DNA from: a virus
Strand: one strand, 5' to 3'
IMG/VR virus record: IMGVR_UViG_3300034374_004935
Coordinates: 19,639-83,638 of that record
DNA length: 64,000 nt
Shown here: positions 40,601 to 49,300 of the stretch, one piece after another
How positions within the stretch are numbered: position 1 is the first letter of the stretch
Layout: each line of letters starts with the position of its first letter
Notes under the pieces: generated by a model
Database searches by the model: none
What the model saw: only the letters and a program-made list of their open reading frames with translations
Told to the model about the DNA's origin: nothing
Program-made: the position numbers and the translations under genes

Positions 40601-41954
40601 CTGCAGAGATGCCTTGTTCTTCTGCAGCTTTTATTATATCATCAAGATCTTGTGCAGATAATTCTTGGTCAGAGTCTATAATCTCTTCTCTTGTCGGAGC
40701 TCTTTCACCTGGCTCTTCTTTTTTTACTGGTTCTCCTTTTTGTTGTTTCTTTCCTTCTTCTGTAGCTTGTGCTGAAAGAAGTGCTAACTCTTCATCAAAC
40801 TCAAATTCAAAATCATCGGGAGGTATTTGATCATCAAAGTATTCTGCTTCGTCTTTCTTAGTACTAGTTTGATTAGGATTAGGCTCATAAGCTTCGTTAG
40901 ATGTAGGACCAAATTCCTCATTGAAATTTTTCTCATCACTTTTATCAAAGTCTAATACTTGCTGCTCATAAGCTTTTTTCTCAGACTCACTTAATTGATA
41001 AGTTTCTAAAAAGAAAGAACTTGAATGAAAGAAGTTACCGTCTTCATGAAATAAGTCAGTAGTAATAGCTCCGCTTTCTGCAACTTGTTGATTATAGTTT
41101 CCTTCGTTGATTCTAGCAAAATCTATTTTTCTAATTCTTTTTCCTAAAAAATCAATAGCTGCATCTATTTGATCTCCTGGAATTTTTATTTCTTGAGGGA
41201 CAATTACTTCTCCTTCTACTTCTGTCCACTTAAATTCGAAATAAGAATCTTTTTTAGTATTGCCTCTTTTGTATTCAATATTAAATCTATAAGTAATATC
41301 TTCAAGAACTTCTCTAATTTTTTTGATATCATCAATATTAGTAGCTTCTTGTAATTCTTTTAGTTTAGTTTTTACAGTGTCAAAATCATTTGTATCTGCT
41401 ATCTTATGGGTAAATAACTTAACAGGATATAAACCATATGCAGAAGGAACTAACATGTAAACATATCCAGGTTCTAAACTTTCACTGAGATTTACTTTAG
41501 AGTTTTCTAGTTTTTCTCTTAATGCTTTTGCTTTTTCTGACCCCGCTCTCCCTGTATGAATAGTACTCATGACTGTATCTCCTTGTCCATCTTGTCCAAT
41601 GTTAACACGATCAATAGTTTTAATAACTAATAGTAGTTCATTATTTTTATCGCCTCTAGCATCAGCTGCTTTTTTTAATAAAACAGCAGGATTATTTTTT
41701 AAAGGCTCTCCATTGTTTTGTGGATCTGTACCAACATTAAGATTTCTTTGAATCTTTCTTTTAATTCTAACTCTTACAGGAGCTTGCTGTACAGTTTCTT
41801 TAGGTTTGTTGATTATTTTAGTTTCATCTAACTGAAACTCTTTTAGAGAAATCGCTTCACCTCTTAATAGCTGATCTAATAAACCATTATTAAGAATAGA
41901 TTTAAACTCTTCCTCACTTCGCCAATTACCGTCGTACCAATACTTACAAGCCAT
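31611..41954 (-). CDS. Virion RNA polymerase (crAss-like), with two zincin-type motifs
   Basis: 3447 aa. The metal-binding motif DFDID (2105-2109, in TIAGLDFDIDKLYFLSKHF) is the DxDxD signature of two-barrel RNA polymerases as in crAss-like phages; in Cellulophaga phage phi14:2 the homologue is a virion RNA polymerase that transcribes early genes after ejection. Two HExxH motifs flank the core: HEAFH (596-600, followed by ELEEFLADKF) and HEVTH (3232-3236, followed by DEFEFVAEIF), each with a downstream Glu as in zincin metallopeptidases. The region 330-530 is acidic and low-complexity. The protein is larger than the phi14:2 polymerase, so it looks like a fusion of polymerase and processing protease. 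It could be cleaved in or after assembly. Confidence 0.9.
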   Translation of the reverse strand: MACKYWYDGNWRSEEEFKSILNNGLLDQLLRGEAISLKEFQLDETKIINKPKETVQQAPVRVRIKRKIQRNLNVGTDPQNNGEPLKNNPAVLLKKAADARGDKNNELLLVIKTIDRVNIGQDGQGDTVMSTIHTGRAGSEKAKALREKLENSKVNLSESLEPGYVYMLVPSAYGLYPVKLFTHKIADTNDFDTVKTKLKELQEATNIDDIKKIREVLEDITYRFNIEYKRGNTKKDSYFEFKWTEVEGEVIVPQEIKIPGDQIDAAIDFLGKRIRKIDFARINEGNYNQQVAESGAITTDLFHEDGNFFHSSSFFLETYQLSESEKKAYEQQVLDFDKSDEKNFNEEFGPTSNEAYEPNPNQTSTKKDEAEYFDDQIPPDDFEFEFDEELALLSAQATEEGKKQQKGEPVKKEEPGERAPTREEIIDSDQELSAQDLDDIIKAAEEQGISAGVAAMEETRSNESTLLDSESETGDDIDTDVSSSDDIIGDPFGDSNLKTKMGPKMDPELAKEDAKKAREQGLETLKRILGESFKRQSGKKGTVRVIKDFDSLRHYLPKESFEMLQQALKNGDELYGLFTTAAVLISELAPAGTEAHEAFHVIFNLVLPIEQRVKILNEIFYKYQEEIPLTRKEVTLEDGTKEVQYVRPTFIELEEFLADKFMAYEQSQEVDKLKPVSKQPVPEDKRTGQQKTKDILAGKENFKETNAFFKGLSRMLRVFFKKNKVLNIDNLFENINLGVYADSIKFKNTVLKRSIRQSIGQSVRTTAPNRKYINPVEKKWALRYFNSKIKKAIEGFRQQLDPENKLSVPEIINLVGKKSKNSGPHIIFSNAITDVVRDIAVAKQLLAQAEAAGDTKKVAKFKNLIHHFSKFYKIITNNQKIVRKNPKGRIEFMKSSDLLEQFNRFLKSNEGIEISYGGFEAESRSPQEGTNGQVTEQDYINAIEEGEDTPDRVAQINSIERNPKQGMKQQLISFFANIPKYNSDGSKAISPFGIQDVEDSNVVFAALVSKVANSYTLENFDAKLATLNKPWKQDVIDLFAQNPRLRTLFFANFASKNFAEFESVYEVNGEFRVFSSNSKTIKDIISEDLIANFLSSTNSLYKVGKQDALWTDNIDAAKAKAFLDGLLKLDFLYRQNDVSADEKVAEKSVDFFENGKFFKLLSDHLATVNLFLTPEQLDKIYNSGGAKFLYKRGKIGNLLRVLQEVGKKLVGTDRTAMESRTVVGEDGKKRTVKTPKYKRDAKARVNPFTKLTPETDIQYGKSKASGKSLVQQLAEAIEPALDTELVSSFRGIGGKTKYNIILSGQINKMLEEVKDEDSLQKLIDNVAGNDLLVSNLPFLQDLKNDDGLRNNLKSIILDGLTRKGQNKAVTYGKMSDIELEATSFGLYYRRGKREYQQGNVGIKLGIPSNSPTAHYLKVKRLSKDEIIDKLTDTAIAEMERMKFIKGLEEQYKKEKKENKDAVPHPLLLNKNYVKRGKNFQLLTFLNKVPAKNLKTKQGIKKEIQKFFEFNLEKDTFFRQQYLKYKESGIVEGKTAEGLMTFNPNILDKSLETTQAQNEVFIDYLMNTFYYNAQTNVLFAGDPSFYKGTTDYQKRFKQIFSPGTYTTLTGSYSAIILEDSMVPTSKENLKHINDIIDKSNMTPVEKEALKIMWKEKANAKKVGDQNNESDGGTFVSLDFRKKILKGLGEWGEAHDKAYDRIKKGKETIEDLRIIDPPASPLKPFTFTQMYVDGVRVPMQIKNSETVLTKSFALKKDKQGNLVYPKLAAIYEDMERGAYEVALFESAVKVGGITNGKDSRFTHYEKQADGSYIPSVGYDSVKVFNLDISDYRKQQETPAHHIDERSNFGSQLRTLITGDIAMDQDYDLFIGDTRTSLKGYEVVSLYQDIIFDDLKESFESLEKDMVNPDGTLNYVKLIPLLREHAVERNMGDQYLQAISPVEVTVNDASLGSKKTITTALPLFHPRILYQTETLLHSIFKNNVVKQKIKGGGVINTPSYGVSTLQREEDADLVGERYHPKLKIEDGKIIWEVLMPHTSKKFFPTKDGEVDFEYINMYASELLEIIANRIPTEDKYSMFNIRIIGFTPPSMANTIIMPPEVTTIAGLDFDIDKLYFLSKHFRVIDNIPKITQYYSTIDNQEQANDLAENIYRNKILIKKFAEDTIKNEKEREEFLKRVETSIQEVALATKDKNRSLSDIKREIRESERELKKSKQLNTEDAKALKKELQETIDSFYNILNGQEWDEELVEKSIALQEAEEGKNVIIDVIASALLDAKNLGINISSYNTRAARDNMKINIMKSILENRNTAAAIINPGNFDSLKYAGARIRLLKAGKTKEANLKGKELLAAADKLDDDADFNIAYPSTQLELFRRNMDGNDLIGIMANHNTHHAKAQYTNLKLVDQLEFNKQTYQALNQIRSRTGKRISRILATKLAAVVDNAKEPISAFLNFNMFTANVVALADRLGVDEAFMFALLNQPAILELTNRVQNEQGSMSKQNLVSQIKKEIIANLQEQIPSGTTVKPVNIKDLTTEMLEKTLSGKKGVKNAFIQKAALALFEELDTIAEELSRGIRASKTDSVTAYGSTGAADYVFLNNQTRILVDNQRGANKISGLEEIFLYKNPKQKQSPAFTTYGLYKPIGIYEKVFPTIGNINENNPTETKFSPLGLIKEKFTEFKGTGVLREEEAQLINSNYLNYIASEFKFFHHDQIDDILKKFPGEFLTFKRNLPENSPFKPLMDQLHIVRPDLTSPISRIQFYQTGKFAEDIEALSDSWERMLLDPDPEIREIAKKLIKYSFFANGFNFGPYTFANVIPVMFFTNEYQSTQPDLMIQDGGGQLTMNELLQKRLMVENYDSEYNGRFIEQFIRNYSNRHNFIPTAKIDRTLSEEDAGNYLTPTGRITSTFYEADANIIKDLKGNLVVIGNYATTNLRDRFDEPVPYIKAYDTKINNHYATSIYKLTDTIIEYNSNNQEIVVYKYNRVPNLGISNVALEFNALGAIENSVSPAPDTIKDGKTEAQRLADQAVDNEITQNIKSAEGEVPSTIKPKVDLTKKTAPVDLSTDTEMYRLQYKDAEFIAEIKNGKFQIFNAKNMEQKFVDKTPENDPVVKELYEMFKLKVSGISETLVDNYHDSVSWEQLAVNFDRSFFDPEKIKGSQDVLRAFWPYLEKDSNISQLVTKLGRVNFEVKFLNNEEWAEQTRGRGTYMFYYNDTIYLNEETIRQVDSGAFYLYAFLHEVTHAFTIDLVVKGKQTTVKDGKRVTQDIIDKELRQKNTELTNLFKEAKNLDKKSESPKQDLYGFTDEFEFVAEIFTNPDFANHVKSLRAPQESKSIWQKFIDWLTSIFYEVPKKGRGEEIYEESMELINAIVENVTKDYRETIQREREQISEGDKWLRDNQNYIVEEIYQNGPSITNYLYGIKTANGTSTRDIMTQQEWDTLSPEEKYNVIKCN

Positions 41955-41968
41955 GAATTAAAATTTAT

Positions 41969-41976
41969 CAAAGTTA
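41969..41976 (-). promoter_or_regulatory. Promoter-like TAACTTTG box before the RNA polymerase gene
   Basis: On the minus strand TAACTTTG matches TAnnTTTG in the 32-nt gap before the RNA polymerase gene, 14 nt from its ATG. A very similar GTAACTTTA occurs before the 53033 gene. It may drive separate expression of the polymerase; no good -33 box was found. Confidence 0.35.
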
Positions 41977-41986
41977 CGGATTTTTA

Positions 41987-44900
41987 CTAACATTGTTTTT
42001 CTCCTATATAGTTATTGCCGTCTAAGATATCAACGTACCCTTCACCGAATCTATTACTAAGCTGTTCAATTATATCATCGAAATTTTCTTCTATTACTTT
42101 TTCTCTAGCAGTCTGTTCTACTTCTGTTTCTGGCGAAGTAGTTTTTATTAGTTTACTATCTTCTAATGTACCTGTTTTTGAAATTCTTACTATTCCTCCT
42201 TCATCAGGAAATAAAATTTCTACTTGATCAAATCTAACACCGTTTGGATCTACAATAATATTAACTATTGTTCCTTTTCCAAATTTTGGATGTATAATAT
42301 TATCACCTTTTTTAAGTGTATCAAGTAATCCTAAATCAGATGCTATATCTACTGTAGTAGTTTGTTCTTGTTTGAAATATAATCCTTGTTTTATAGCCTC
42401 ATCTACAACAGCTCGTCCTAAAGGAGAAGAATAATTTCCTACTACTTTACCTGTTTCTAGATTAATTACTTCACCTTCCCCAAAAACTAAATCTACATTA
42501 GTAGAATATTTAACTCCTTTATACTCAACAATAATAGGAGGCAGATCTTTCTGTTCTACGTACTTTGATGTAGTAGTTTCTTTAGTTTCTGTTTTAAAAG
42601 CAACAGTAGCTTGATATCCTTCATAAGATTCTATAGAGTCTTTAGTTGTTGATGATATAAATCCTCCGTCAGTTTCTTTTGTAGAATTATATAAAGCCTC
42701 TCTTAAACCTTTTACACTAGGGTTTCTAGAAGTTGTTTGAAGTCTTCCTATAAAAGTATCTCCATGATATACATTAATACCGATGTTATCAGCATCATAT
42801 ACACTTTTATCTCCGTAAGAATTTCCGTTCTCATCTAACTCAGTAGCAAATTTAAATTCAGCTGTCTCTTCGTATTTTTCTAAATCTTCATTATTTAACC
42901 AATCAGGGCTATTAACTTTCTTCATGTCGTACCCATCTATTTCTGTTTGAGTAGTTGGTCTACCTTGACTATCTTCCCAAGGATAAGGTTTACCTGTTTG
43001 TGGATTTATTGGCGTTTTTATTAATTTGCCGTCTTCGTCAAATCTTAATTGCTTTTCGTTAATAGTAGGAATGTTACCACTAGTAGATTGTTCGACAGCT
43101 TCTTCGAACATGTCATCAATAGTAAAAGCTTCTTTCTTCTCGTCTTTAAACTCTGATGTACTTTGTACAGGTTCAGGAGTTACGTTTTCTTTCTTTGAAT
43201 TAGCAAAGTTAGTATTACGTTTAGAAATCTCTGAAACTATATCTTCATAGTTATTTAGAATAGTATTGAATGCATTTAAAAAACTAGTTTTAAAATCCTC
43301 GTTATCTTTAAAGTTATCTATATTATCTAATGAGTAATCTAATCCATTAGGAAGCTCGTCTCGGCTTTCCATAACTTCAAAAATATGTTCTACTAGATTA
43401 GCATTCTTTCCATCTTTTAATGCCTCAACTACTTCTTCATATGGAGCAGTTTCTGGGTCAGATAATTTTGATTTTACAGTATTTAATTGGCTTATAACAT
43501 TTTCAGAATGAGCAGGAACATCTTTTCCAAAAAGTTCTCTATAAGAATCAAGATTTGTTTTTACACTAGAACCATCTTGTTTTTTATTGACAGCTTCTTC
43601 TGCTCGTTTTTTTATGCCATCTATAAGCTCTTCAGCAAATTGTTTTTCAAAATCTTCTTTTAATTTAAACCAGGTATTGGCTCCTTTATTTGTAAAGAGA
43701 GTAGAATAGATTTCAGAAACTTTAGCTTGCTTAGTTTTAATTTGAAATATATCTTTAACAATACCTTCTATTTCAGATTTATTAAAGTTATATGATTCAA
43801 AATTATCTTCTTTTATTTGACCTAAGATCTCTTTAATAAAACTATCTAGTTTTTTCTTGCCTTCTTCTTGTGCAAAATAAATTACGTCTCCTTTTTCTAC
43901 AGCTGCTAGTACTTCTCTATAATTTTCATCTTTATATAAAACATCTAGATTACTATTAGGAGCTAATTCATTTAGTTTTTCTCTTAGTTCTTTTTCTCTT
44001 TCTTTTAGATTGTCTCTACTAGATAATAAATAAACAGCTTGTTTTTTAAGAGCGTTTTGTTTATTTCTTATAAAGTTTGCTTTTGCTCGCATATAATCCT
44101 GCTGATCCATTTCGAGCTCAGGATTCTTACTTGGGTCAAGTTCTTCTAATTGATCTAATCCTTTATAATTTTTAAGAAAGAATTTATCTATCCAGGTTTT
44201 TCTATCACTAGCTATAGAATCAAATGTATCTTGATTCTTAACAATTGTGTCAACTCTTTTACGAAGAGTTTCTAAATTCTTCTTTTTAGTTTCTTCTGTA
44301 AATTGAAGAGCTTCATCTTTGTGAGCAAACTGTTCGTTAAACTCTTCTAGAGACATATTCTCTAAAGCATCTATATCCTGGTACACTGTGTCCAGAATTC
44401 CATTGCTCATTCTGTTTTCTACAAAATTAAATAGCTCATCAAATTCTGCGTTCTTATATCCAAAGACATCTCCTTTAGCTAGAGCAAGATCTTTATCTTC
44501 TTGTATACTAACAGATTTTCTAAAAGCATCGAAATTATTTTTAAGGACTTCATTCATTTGAATTCCTTCATTATAATTTTTTATAGCAGCTTCTACTTCA
44601 GAAATCTTTTCTGATACTTCTCCTACTGCTTCATAAAAACCCCCGCTCCATCCAAGACCCATCTTACCACTTGCTTTAGGTTTTACCATAGGAATCCCTA
44701 AGAATCCCATTAAAAATCCTAAACTCATGGAATCAATTCCTTCTATAGATGTAGCATACTTTCTAGAAGCACTTGCCATAGCTTGTATAAAGCCTATAGA
44801 AGAGTCTCTAGCGCTTTTAGTATAAGGAGAAGCCCAATAGTCTGAATATCCTTTTTCTATAACACCTTGAGAAAATTCTTCAAATCCTTCAGTAATACCT

Positions 44901-46366
44901 ACTTTTAATGAAGGCATTGCATATTTAAATAAGAATTTTTCTAATTTAGTTGCACTTGCAAATTCTGAAACTAATTTTCCTGTAGCATCTCTAGTTGTTC
45001 CATAAAGGACTCCGCTTCTAGATAAAATCTTTTGATTGTTTCTAAAACCTGATCCAAATATTTTAGGGAACTGAATCATATAACTAGCACCTACTAATGG
45101 AATATTAGTAAGGAATGCTGCCGTACCTGCATTCTTAGAATTATGTTGCATCATTGCTAGTTCTCCTCTAGGAATTTTTCTAGCAATAGTTTCAATGATT
45201 TCTTCTTCTGAGATTTCTAGATTACCAAACTCATCTGTATTTTGGCGAACAAGTTCTTTATATTCCTCAAACAATTGAGGATCGTTCTTTATATATCCGT
45301 ATTTAGATTGTAATAAAGTACTGTCTTGAGTGTCTTTACCAATCATTGCTGATTCATAAGCAGCTGATCGATACATAGTTCCTATAGTACCCATACCTTT
45401 TTGTAAAGCATCGGTAGCTTTTACTATCTTTCTCATAGACTGTATGTCGTCTAATTTTTCTAAACCTCTAATAGCTCTGTAAGCTTTAGAAAATTTTTCT
45501 GTACCAATAGCGCCTGCACGAGCTATCGTTCTAGTGGGCCTTCCCATGGCTCCTTTTAATCCTACTTTTCCTAAAAGTATTTCTGCACCCACTGCCCCCA
45601 TAACAAAAGAGACTGTGGGAACAATATCGTCGTTAATAGATTTAAAAGGATGATCAGCTATTCTAGAAAAGAAAGTTTGTTTATCTCTGTTTTTAGCATA
45701 ATCGTATCCTCCGTAGATTACAAGACGTTGGTCTATGTATTCTTGGTTTTTATTAAACCACTCGCCTACATCATTATCAAAAACTTTAGTTCTATCCCAA
45801 TTCCATAATGCTGATCCTACTCCATATATAGGTGCTAAAATATTTGCTCCTATATTATTTAATGTAGAACCTGCTAATTTACCAGAAGTAGTTCCCAATG
45901 ATTCCCAAAAACCTTGATTTTCATCTAAATCATCTACAAACTTTTTTAATTGTTTGTAATAATTGTTTTGTCTAAATGCAGCATAATCTCCTATCTCTCT
46001 ATTAAATGTTATACCATAAGTATCAGGATCTAGTAGCCTAGTCATTTTACTGCCGTGCTGTCTAATATATTCTGCACGCTCATTAGGATCAGGAATTGCT
46101 TTAGCTAAATCAACAGAAGTAAATAATTCTTTAGCAGCGGGATCTACCATAAAGTTAGTTCCCTTAATAGTATCATTAGTTACTCCGTTAATACCTGCAT
46201 TTGCTAGATTATTTATAAAATCTTGTTGCTCTTTTCTAGGCTGTATATAAGCATCAGAAGATTGTATTTTTTCTTCTGCAGATTGTAGTATGGGATTTAT
46301 TTGAGGTTCTCCATCAGGATTACTAGTATCCATCCCTTTAAGATTGAGTTCTTTCTCGTCTGCCAT
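41987..46366 (-). CDS. Giant virion/cargo protein, 1459 aa, with Tudor-like end
   Basis: The N-terminal 500 residues include Gly/Ala-rich, weakly hydrophobic stretches (LAGSTLNNIGANILAPIYGVG; FVMGAVGAEILLGKVGLKG). The middle is a long charged coiled-coil region. Near the C-terminus, residues about 1354-1408 (GDNIIHPKFGKGTIVNII, then a beta section with EILFPDEGG) match the Tudor-like fold found at the end of UvrD/PcrA helicases, which binds RNA polymerase. This makes a role as a docking or cofactor protein for the phage polymerase plausible. It is adjacent to the polymerase gene with 32 nt between and overlaps the next gene by 1 nt. Confidence 0.75.
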   Translation of the reverse strand: MADEKELNLKGMDTSNPDGEPQINPILQSAEEKIQSSDAYIQPRKEQQDFINNLANAGINGVTNDTIKGTNFMVDPAAKELFTSVDLAKAIPDPNERAEYIRQHGSKMTRLLDPDTYGITFNREIGDYAAFRQNNYYKQLKKFVDDLDENQGFWESLGTTSGKLAGSTLNNIGANILAPIYGVGSALWNWDRTKVFDNDVGEWFNKNQEYIDQRLVIYGGYDYAKNRDKQTFFSRIADHPFKSINDDIVPTVSFVMGAVGAEILLGKVGLKGAMGRPTRTIARAGAIGTEKFSKAYRAIRGLEKLDDIQSMRKIVKATDALQKGMGTIGTMYRSAAYESAMIGKDTQDSTLLQSKYGYIKNDPQLFEEYKELVRQNTDEFGNLEISEEEIIETIARKIPRGELAMMQHNSKNAGTAAFLTNIPLVGASYMIQFPKIFGSGFRNNQKILSRSGVLYGTTRDATGKLVSEFASATKLEKFLFKYAMPSLKVGITEGFEEFSQGVIEKGYSDYWASPYTKSARDSSIGFIQAMASASRKYATSIEGIDSMSLGFLMGFLGIPMVKPKASGKMGLGWSGGFYEAVGEVSEKISEVEAAIKNYNEGIQMNEVLKNNFDAFRKSVSIQEDKDLALAKGDVFGYKNAEFDELFNFVENRMSNGILDTVYQDIDALENMSLEEFNEQFAHKDEALQFTEETKKKNLETLRKRVDTIVKNQDTFDSIASDRKTWIDKFFLKNYKGLDQLEELDPSKNPELEMDQQDYMRAKANFIRNKQNALKKQAVYLLSSRDNLKEREKELREKLNELAPNSNLDVLYKDENYREVLAAVEKGDVIYFAQEEGKKKLDSFIKEILGQIKEDNFESYNFNKSEIEGIVKDIFQIKTKQAKVSEIYSTLFTNKGANTWFKLKEDFEKQFAEELIDGIKKRAEEAVNKKQDGSSVKTNLDSYRELFGKDVPAHSENVISQLNTVKSKLSDPETAPYEEVVEALKDGKNANLVEHIFEVMESRDELPNGLDYSLDNIDNFKDNEDFKTSFLNAFNTILNNYEDIVSEISKRNTNFANSKKENVTPEPVQSTSEFKDEKKEAFTIDDMFEEAVEQSTSGNIPTINEKQLRFDEDGKLIKTPINPQTGKPYPWEDSQGRPTTQTEIDGYDMKKVNSPDWLNNEDLEKYEETAEFKFATELDENGNSYGDKSVYDADNIGINVYHGDTFIGRLQTTSRNPSVKGLREALYNSTKETDGGFISSTTKDSIESYEGYQATVAFKTETKETTTSKYVEQKDLPPIIVEYKGVKYSTNVDLVFGEGEVINLETGKVVGNYSSPLGRAVVDEAIKQGLYFKQEQTTTVDIASDLGLLDTLKKGDNIIHPKFGKGTIVNIIVDPNGVRFDQVEILFPDEGGIVRISKTGTLEDSKLIKTTSPETEVEQTAREKVIEENFDDIIEQLSNRFGEGYVDILDGNNYIGEKQC

Positions 46367-49300
46367 TATTTAATAATATTTTGCATTCTTCTAGGATCTC
46401 TATATACATCAGAGTCTACCATAAATGCTAATACTAAAGGTTGTCTTCTTCCTCCTTTAGCAGTGTATGTTAAATTTAAATCTGCACCTGTTCCAAAAGT
46501 TAAATCTAATTTTGCTAAAGCAGTAGGAAGATTTACTTGATTACTTATTGTAAGGGCAGGTAATTCATCAGTAGAGATAATATTATCGTAATTATTTGCG
46601 TCTCTAATTACTTCTGTATATTGAACTAGAATTTCTTTATCAGCTGTTGTTTGGAAAGTAGCTTGATATTCTTTTTGTACTTCTCTTCCTTGCGCGTCAG
46701 TATAAGGAGGGCTTTGTGCTGGCTTAGTTGCTCCTTGACTTATCGAAGACTCTATTCCATTATTTGCTCTATACTGAAGAGTATTAGCAAATTGATTATA
46801 TTCTCTAGCTGCTTTAGGATTAGAAGCCATATAGAAAGGAGCGTAGTTAGCTCTTTGTTTTTCTATGAATTCTATTCTATTATCAGGATTAGCAATAGCA
46901 TTAGCGCTTTCTATATAATCTACAAAGTTTTCTGTTACTGTTTCTATAGGCTTATAATCTAATCCTTCTGAACTTAAATATAAAACTTCAGGATTATTTT
47001 TTTGCATTGCTTCTAATTCCTGCTTACTGAATTTTACTCTAACGTCTTCGCCAGCTTCATATGCTTCAAGTCGTTTTTGAGTTGTTTCAGCTAAAGGTTG
47101 GATTCCTTTATCTATATAAGATTGCCAATCTTTTAAATTTTGATTTTGATCGGTTAATGCTGATTTTCTATAGAATGCCATAATAACATTACCATTTTGG
47201 TCTACTCCTGCAAATCTAGGAGTATCTGTACGATATGCATCTAAAGTATAAGAATGCTTAAGACCTCCTGGGTCCATTGCAATAGATTGTCTTGTAGAAG
47301 GATCCCATATTACTCTAGAATTTCTACTACCTCTTGCTACCATTCCGTCGTCTACTAAAGCTTTAAATTGCCCACTAGAGAATTTATCAGCGCCTTTGTC
47401 TACAATTATTTGAGGAATCTGATAGAATTGCTCGCTTCCTAAAGTTTTAGATTTTCTATACTCTTTATAAATTTTATTCAATAGTAGTTCACCAGGGGAA
47501 AAAACATTGTCGACCATATCAAGTGCACTGTCCATTTCTCCGTCAATAGCATTAAGTCTTTCAAAAATTCTTTGTCTCTCAGCCTTTACTTCTTCAGGAA
47601 TATTCTCATAACCTTCTTCTTGTTGATCCATTCTGCCGCTTACATAAAGTTCTAATTGTTCTTGTTCTGCTTCAGTTAACTCGCTAGTTTCTTTTCCCAT
47701 AAACTGTCTAGCAGCCTCGTCCATAAGATCTTTAAATTCGTTATCTAGATTTTTTACTAGTTCATTTTTTTCTTGTTTTCTAGTTCCTATTAAAGAATTT
47801 AATTCTTTATCTAAGAATTTAGGACTACTTACAGTATTAGCTTCGAAGTCTTCTTTTAATTTAGTTATGTCTTTTATAATATCTTCATCAGAAAGATTAA
47901 GATCTCCTGCTTGGTCTTTTATAATTTGAACTAGCTCTTCTTCTGATTTATCATTTATATATTCTGTTACTAAGAAATCAAGGTCTTTTAATTGTCCTAC
48001 TTTAGAATAAGTAGCTTGATATTTTTCTTTTCTAGCGTCTTTAATTTTAGCTTCTAATTCTGCTTCTTGTTCTTCTGTTAAAGTTGGGTCTAATAATTCA
48101 ACTTTATAAGCATTAATATCATCTGTTAAAGTAGCTATTCTTTGATCGTACATTTGCTCAAAACCAAGAGTAGTCTTAGACAATGCTTCGTTTTCTGCAT
48201 GAACAGTTAATATATAATCACTTGTTTGGGCATAGCTTACTGTTCCATCTCCTGTAGTATATTTAGAAACTCCACCTACAAATGGAGTAAGCACATCTAC
48301 ATTTTTTTGATACATTGCACCTATACTAGAAGAAGGCTCTATCTCTACTACTTTTTCATAAGTTTCTCCATCAGCTCCTGTAGCGCTTATAGTATACTCA
48401 ACTGGTTCAAGTTGTATATTTTCTTCTGCGTTAAAAGGAGAAGTACCTCCTGCTAAAGGAGTTTCTTTCATAACATTGACAGGATTTAACTGTGTAGCAA
48501 TATCTCCTACTTCATTTGCTTCTTTTATTTTAGTAGATTTCCTACCACTACCAGAGGAGCTAATCGCTCCCTCATTAATAAAGTCTACAATGTCAGCGCC
48601 TGCTAATGCTATCTTATCAAAGTATCCTAACTTATCTGCTACATAAATACCTGCAGCTTCTTGTTCTATAGCTTCAACATCATTGTTTTCTAACATAGTT
48701 TGGATGTCAGCCATTTTTTCTTCTGCTTCGGCTTGTATTTCTTTAGCTTTAGCTATATCCTCAGATGTAGCATTTGGATTAGCTATTACTTTAGTAACTT
48801 GATCGTGGAGCTCTTCTAATTCAGGAAGAGATTCGATTAAAACATTTCTAGAAAATTGATAAGGGTCTTTATCTTCAGTTAATCCTTGAAGAGCTGCTTT
48901 CTTAGTTCTATCGTTTAATTCGAAAAACTTCATCTGAGCATCTTCTTGTTTCCAATTTTTAAATCTTTCTCCTGTTGTAATAAAGTTTCTAATAGACCTA
49001 GCAGCATCTTCTTTTGTCCTATATTTAGTTAGTTGCTGTCTTATCTCTCCAGCATCTACAGCACTATTTATCCCCATAATAGCATTTACTTGTTGGTCTT
49101 CTTCCATAGCTGCTATCTTAAGAACTAAGTCTTCTATTTCTTTTTCTCTGTTTTCTGATTTAGGAGTAAAGTTTCCAGTACTATAATTACCTGTAGTAGG
49201 ATCGTAATTAGTTCCTGAGAATTTATTTCTAACATAATAATCCCAGGTTTCAAAGTCATCTTGAGTTATTTCTCTTTTTTCTAACTTCTTCTGCATTAAT

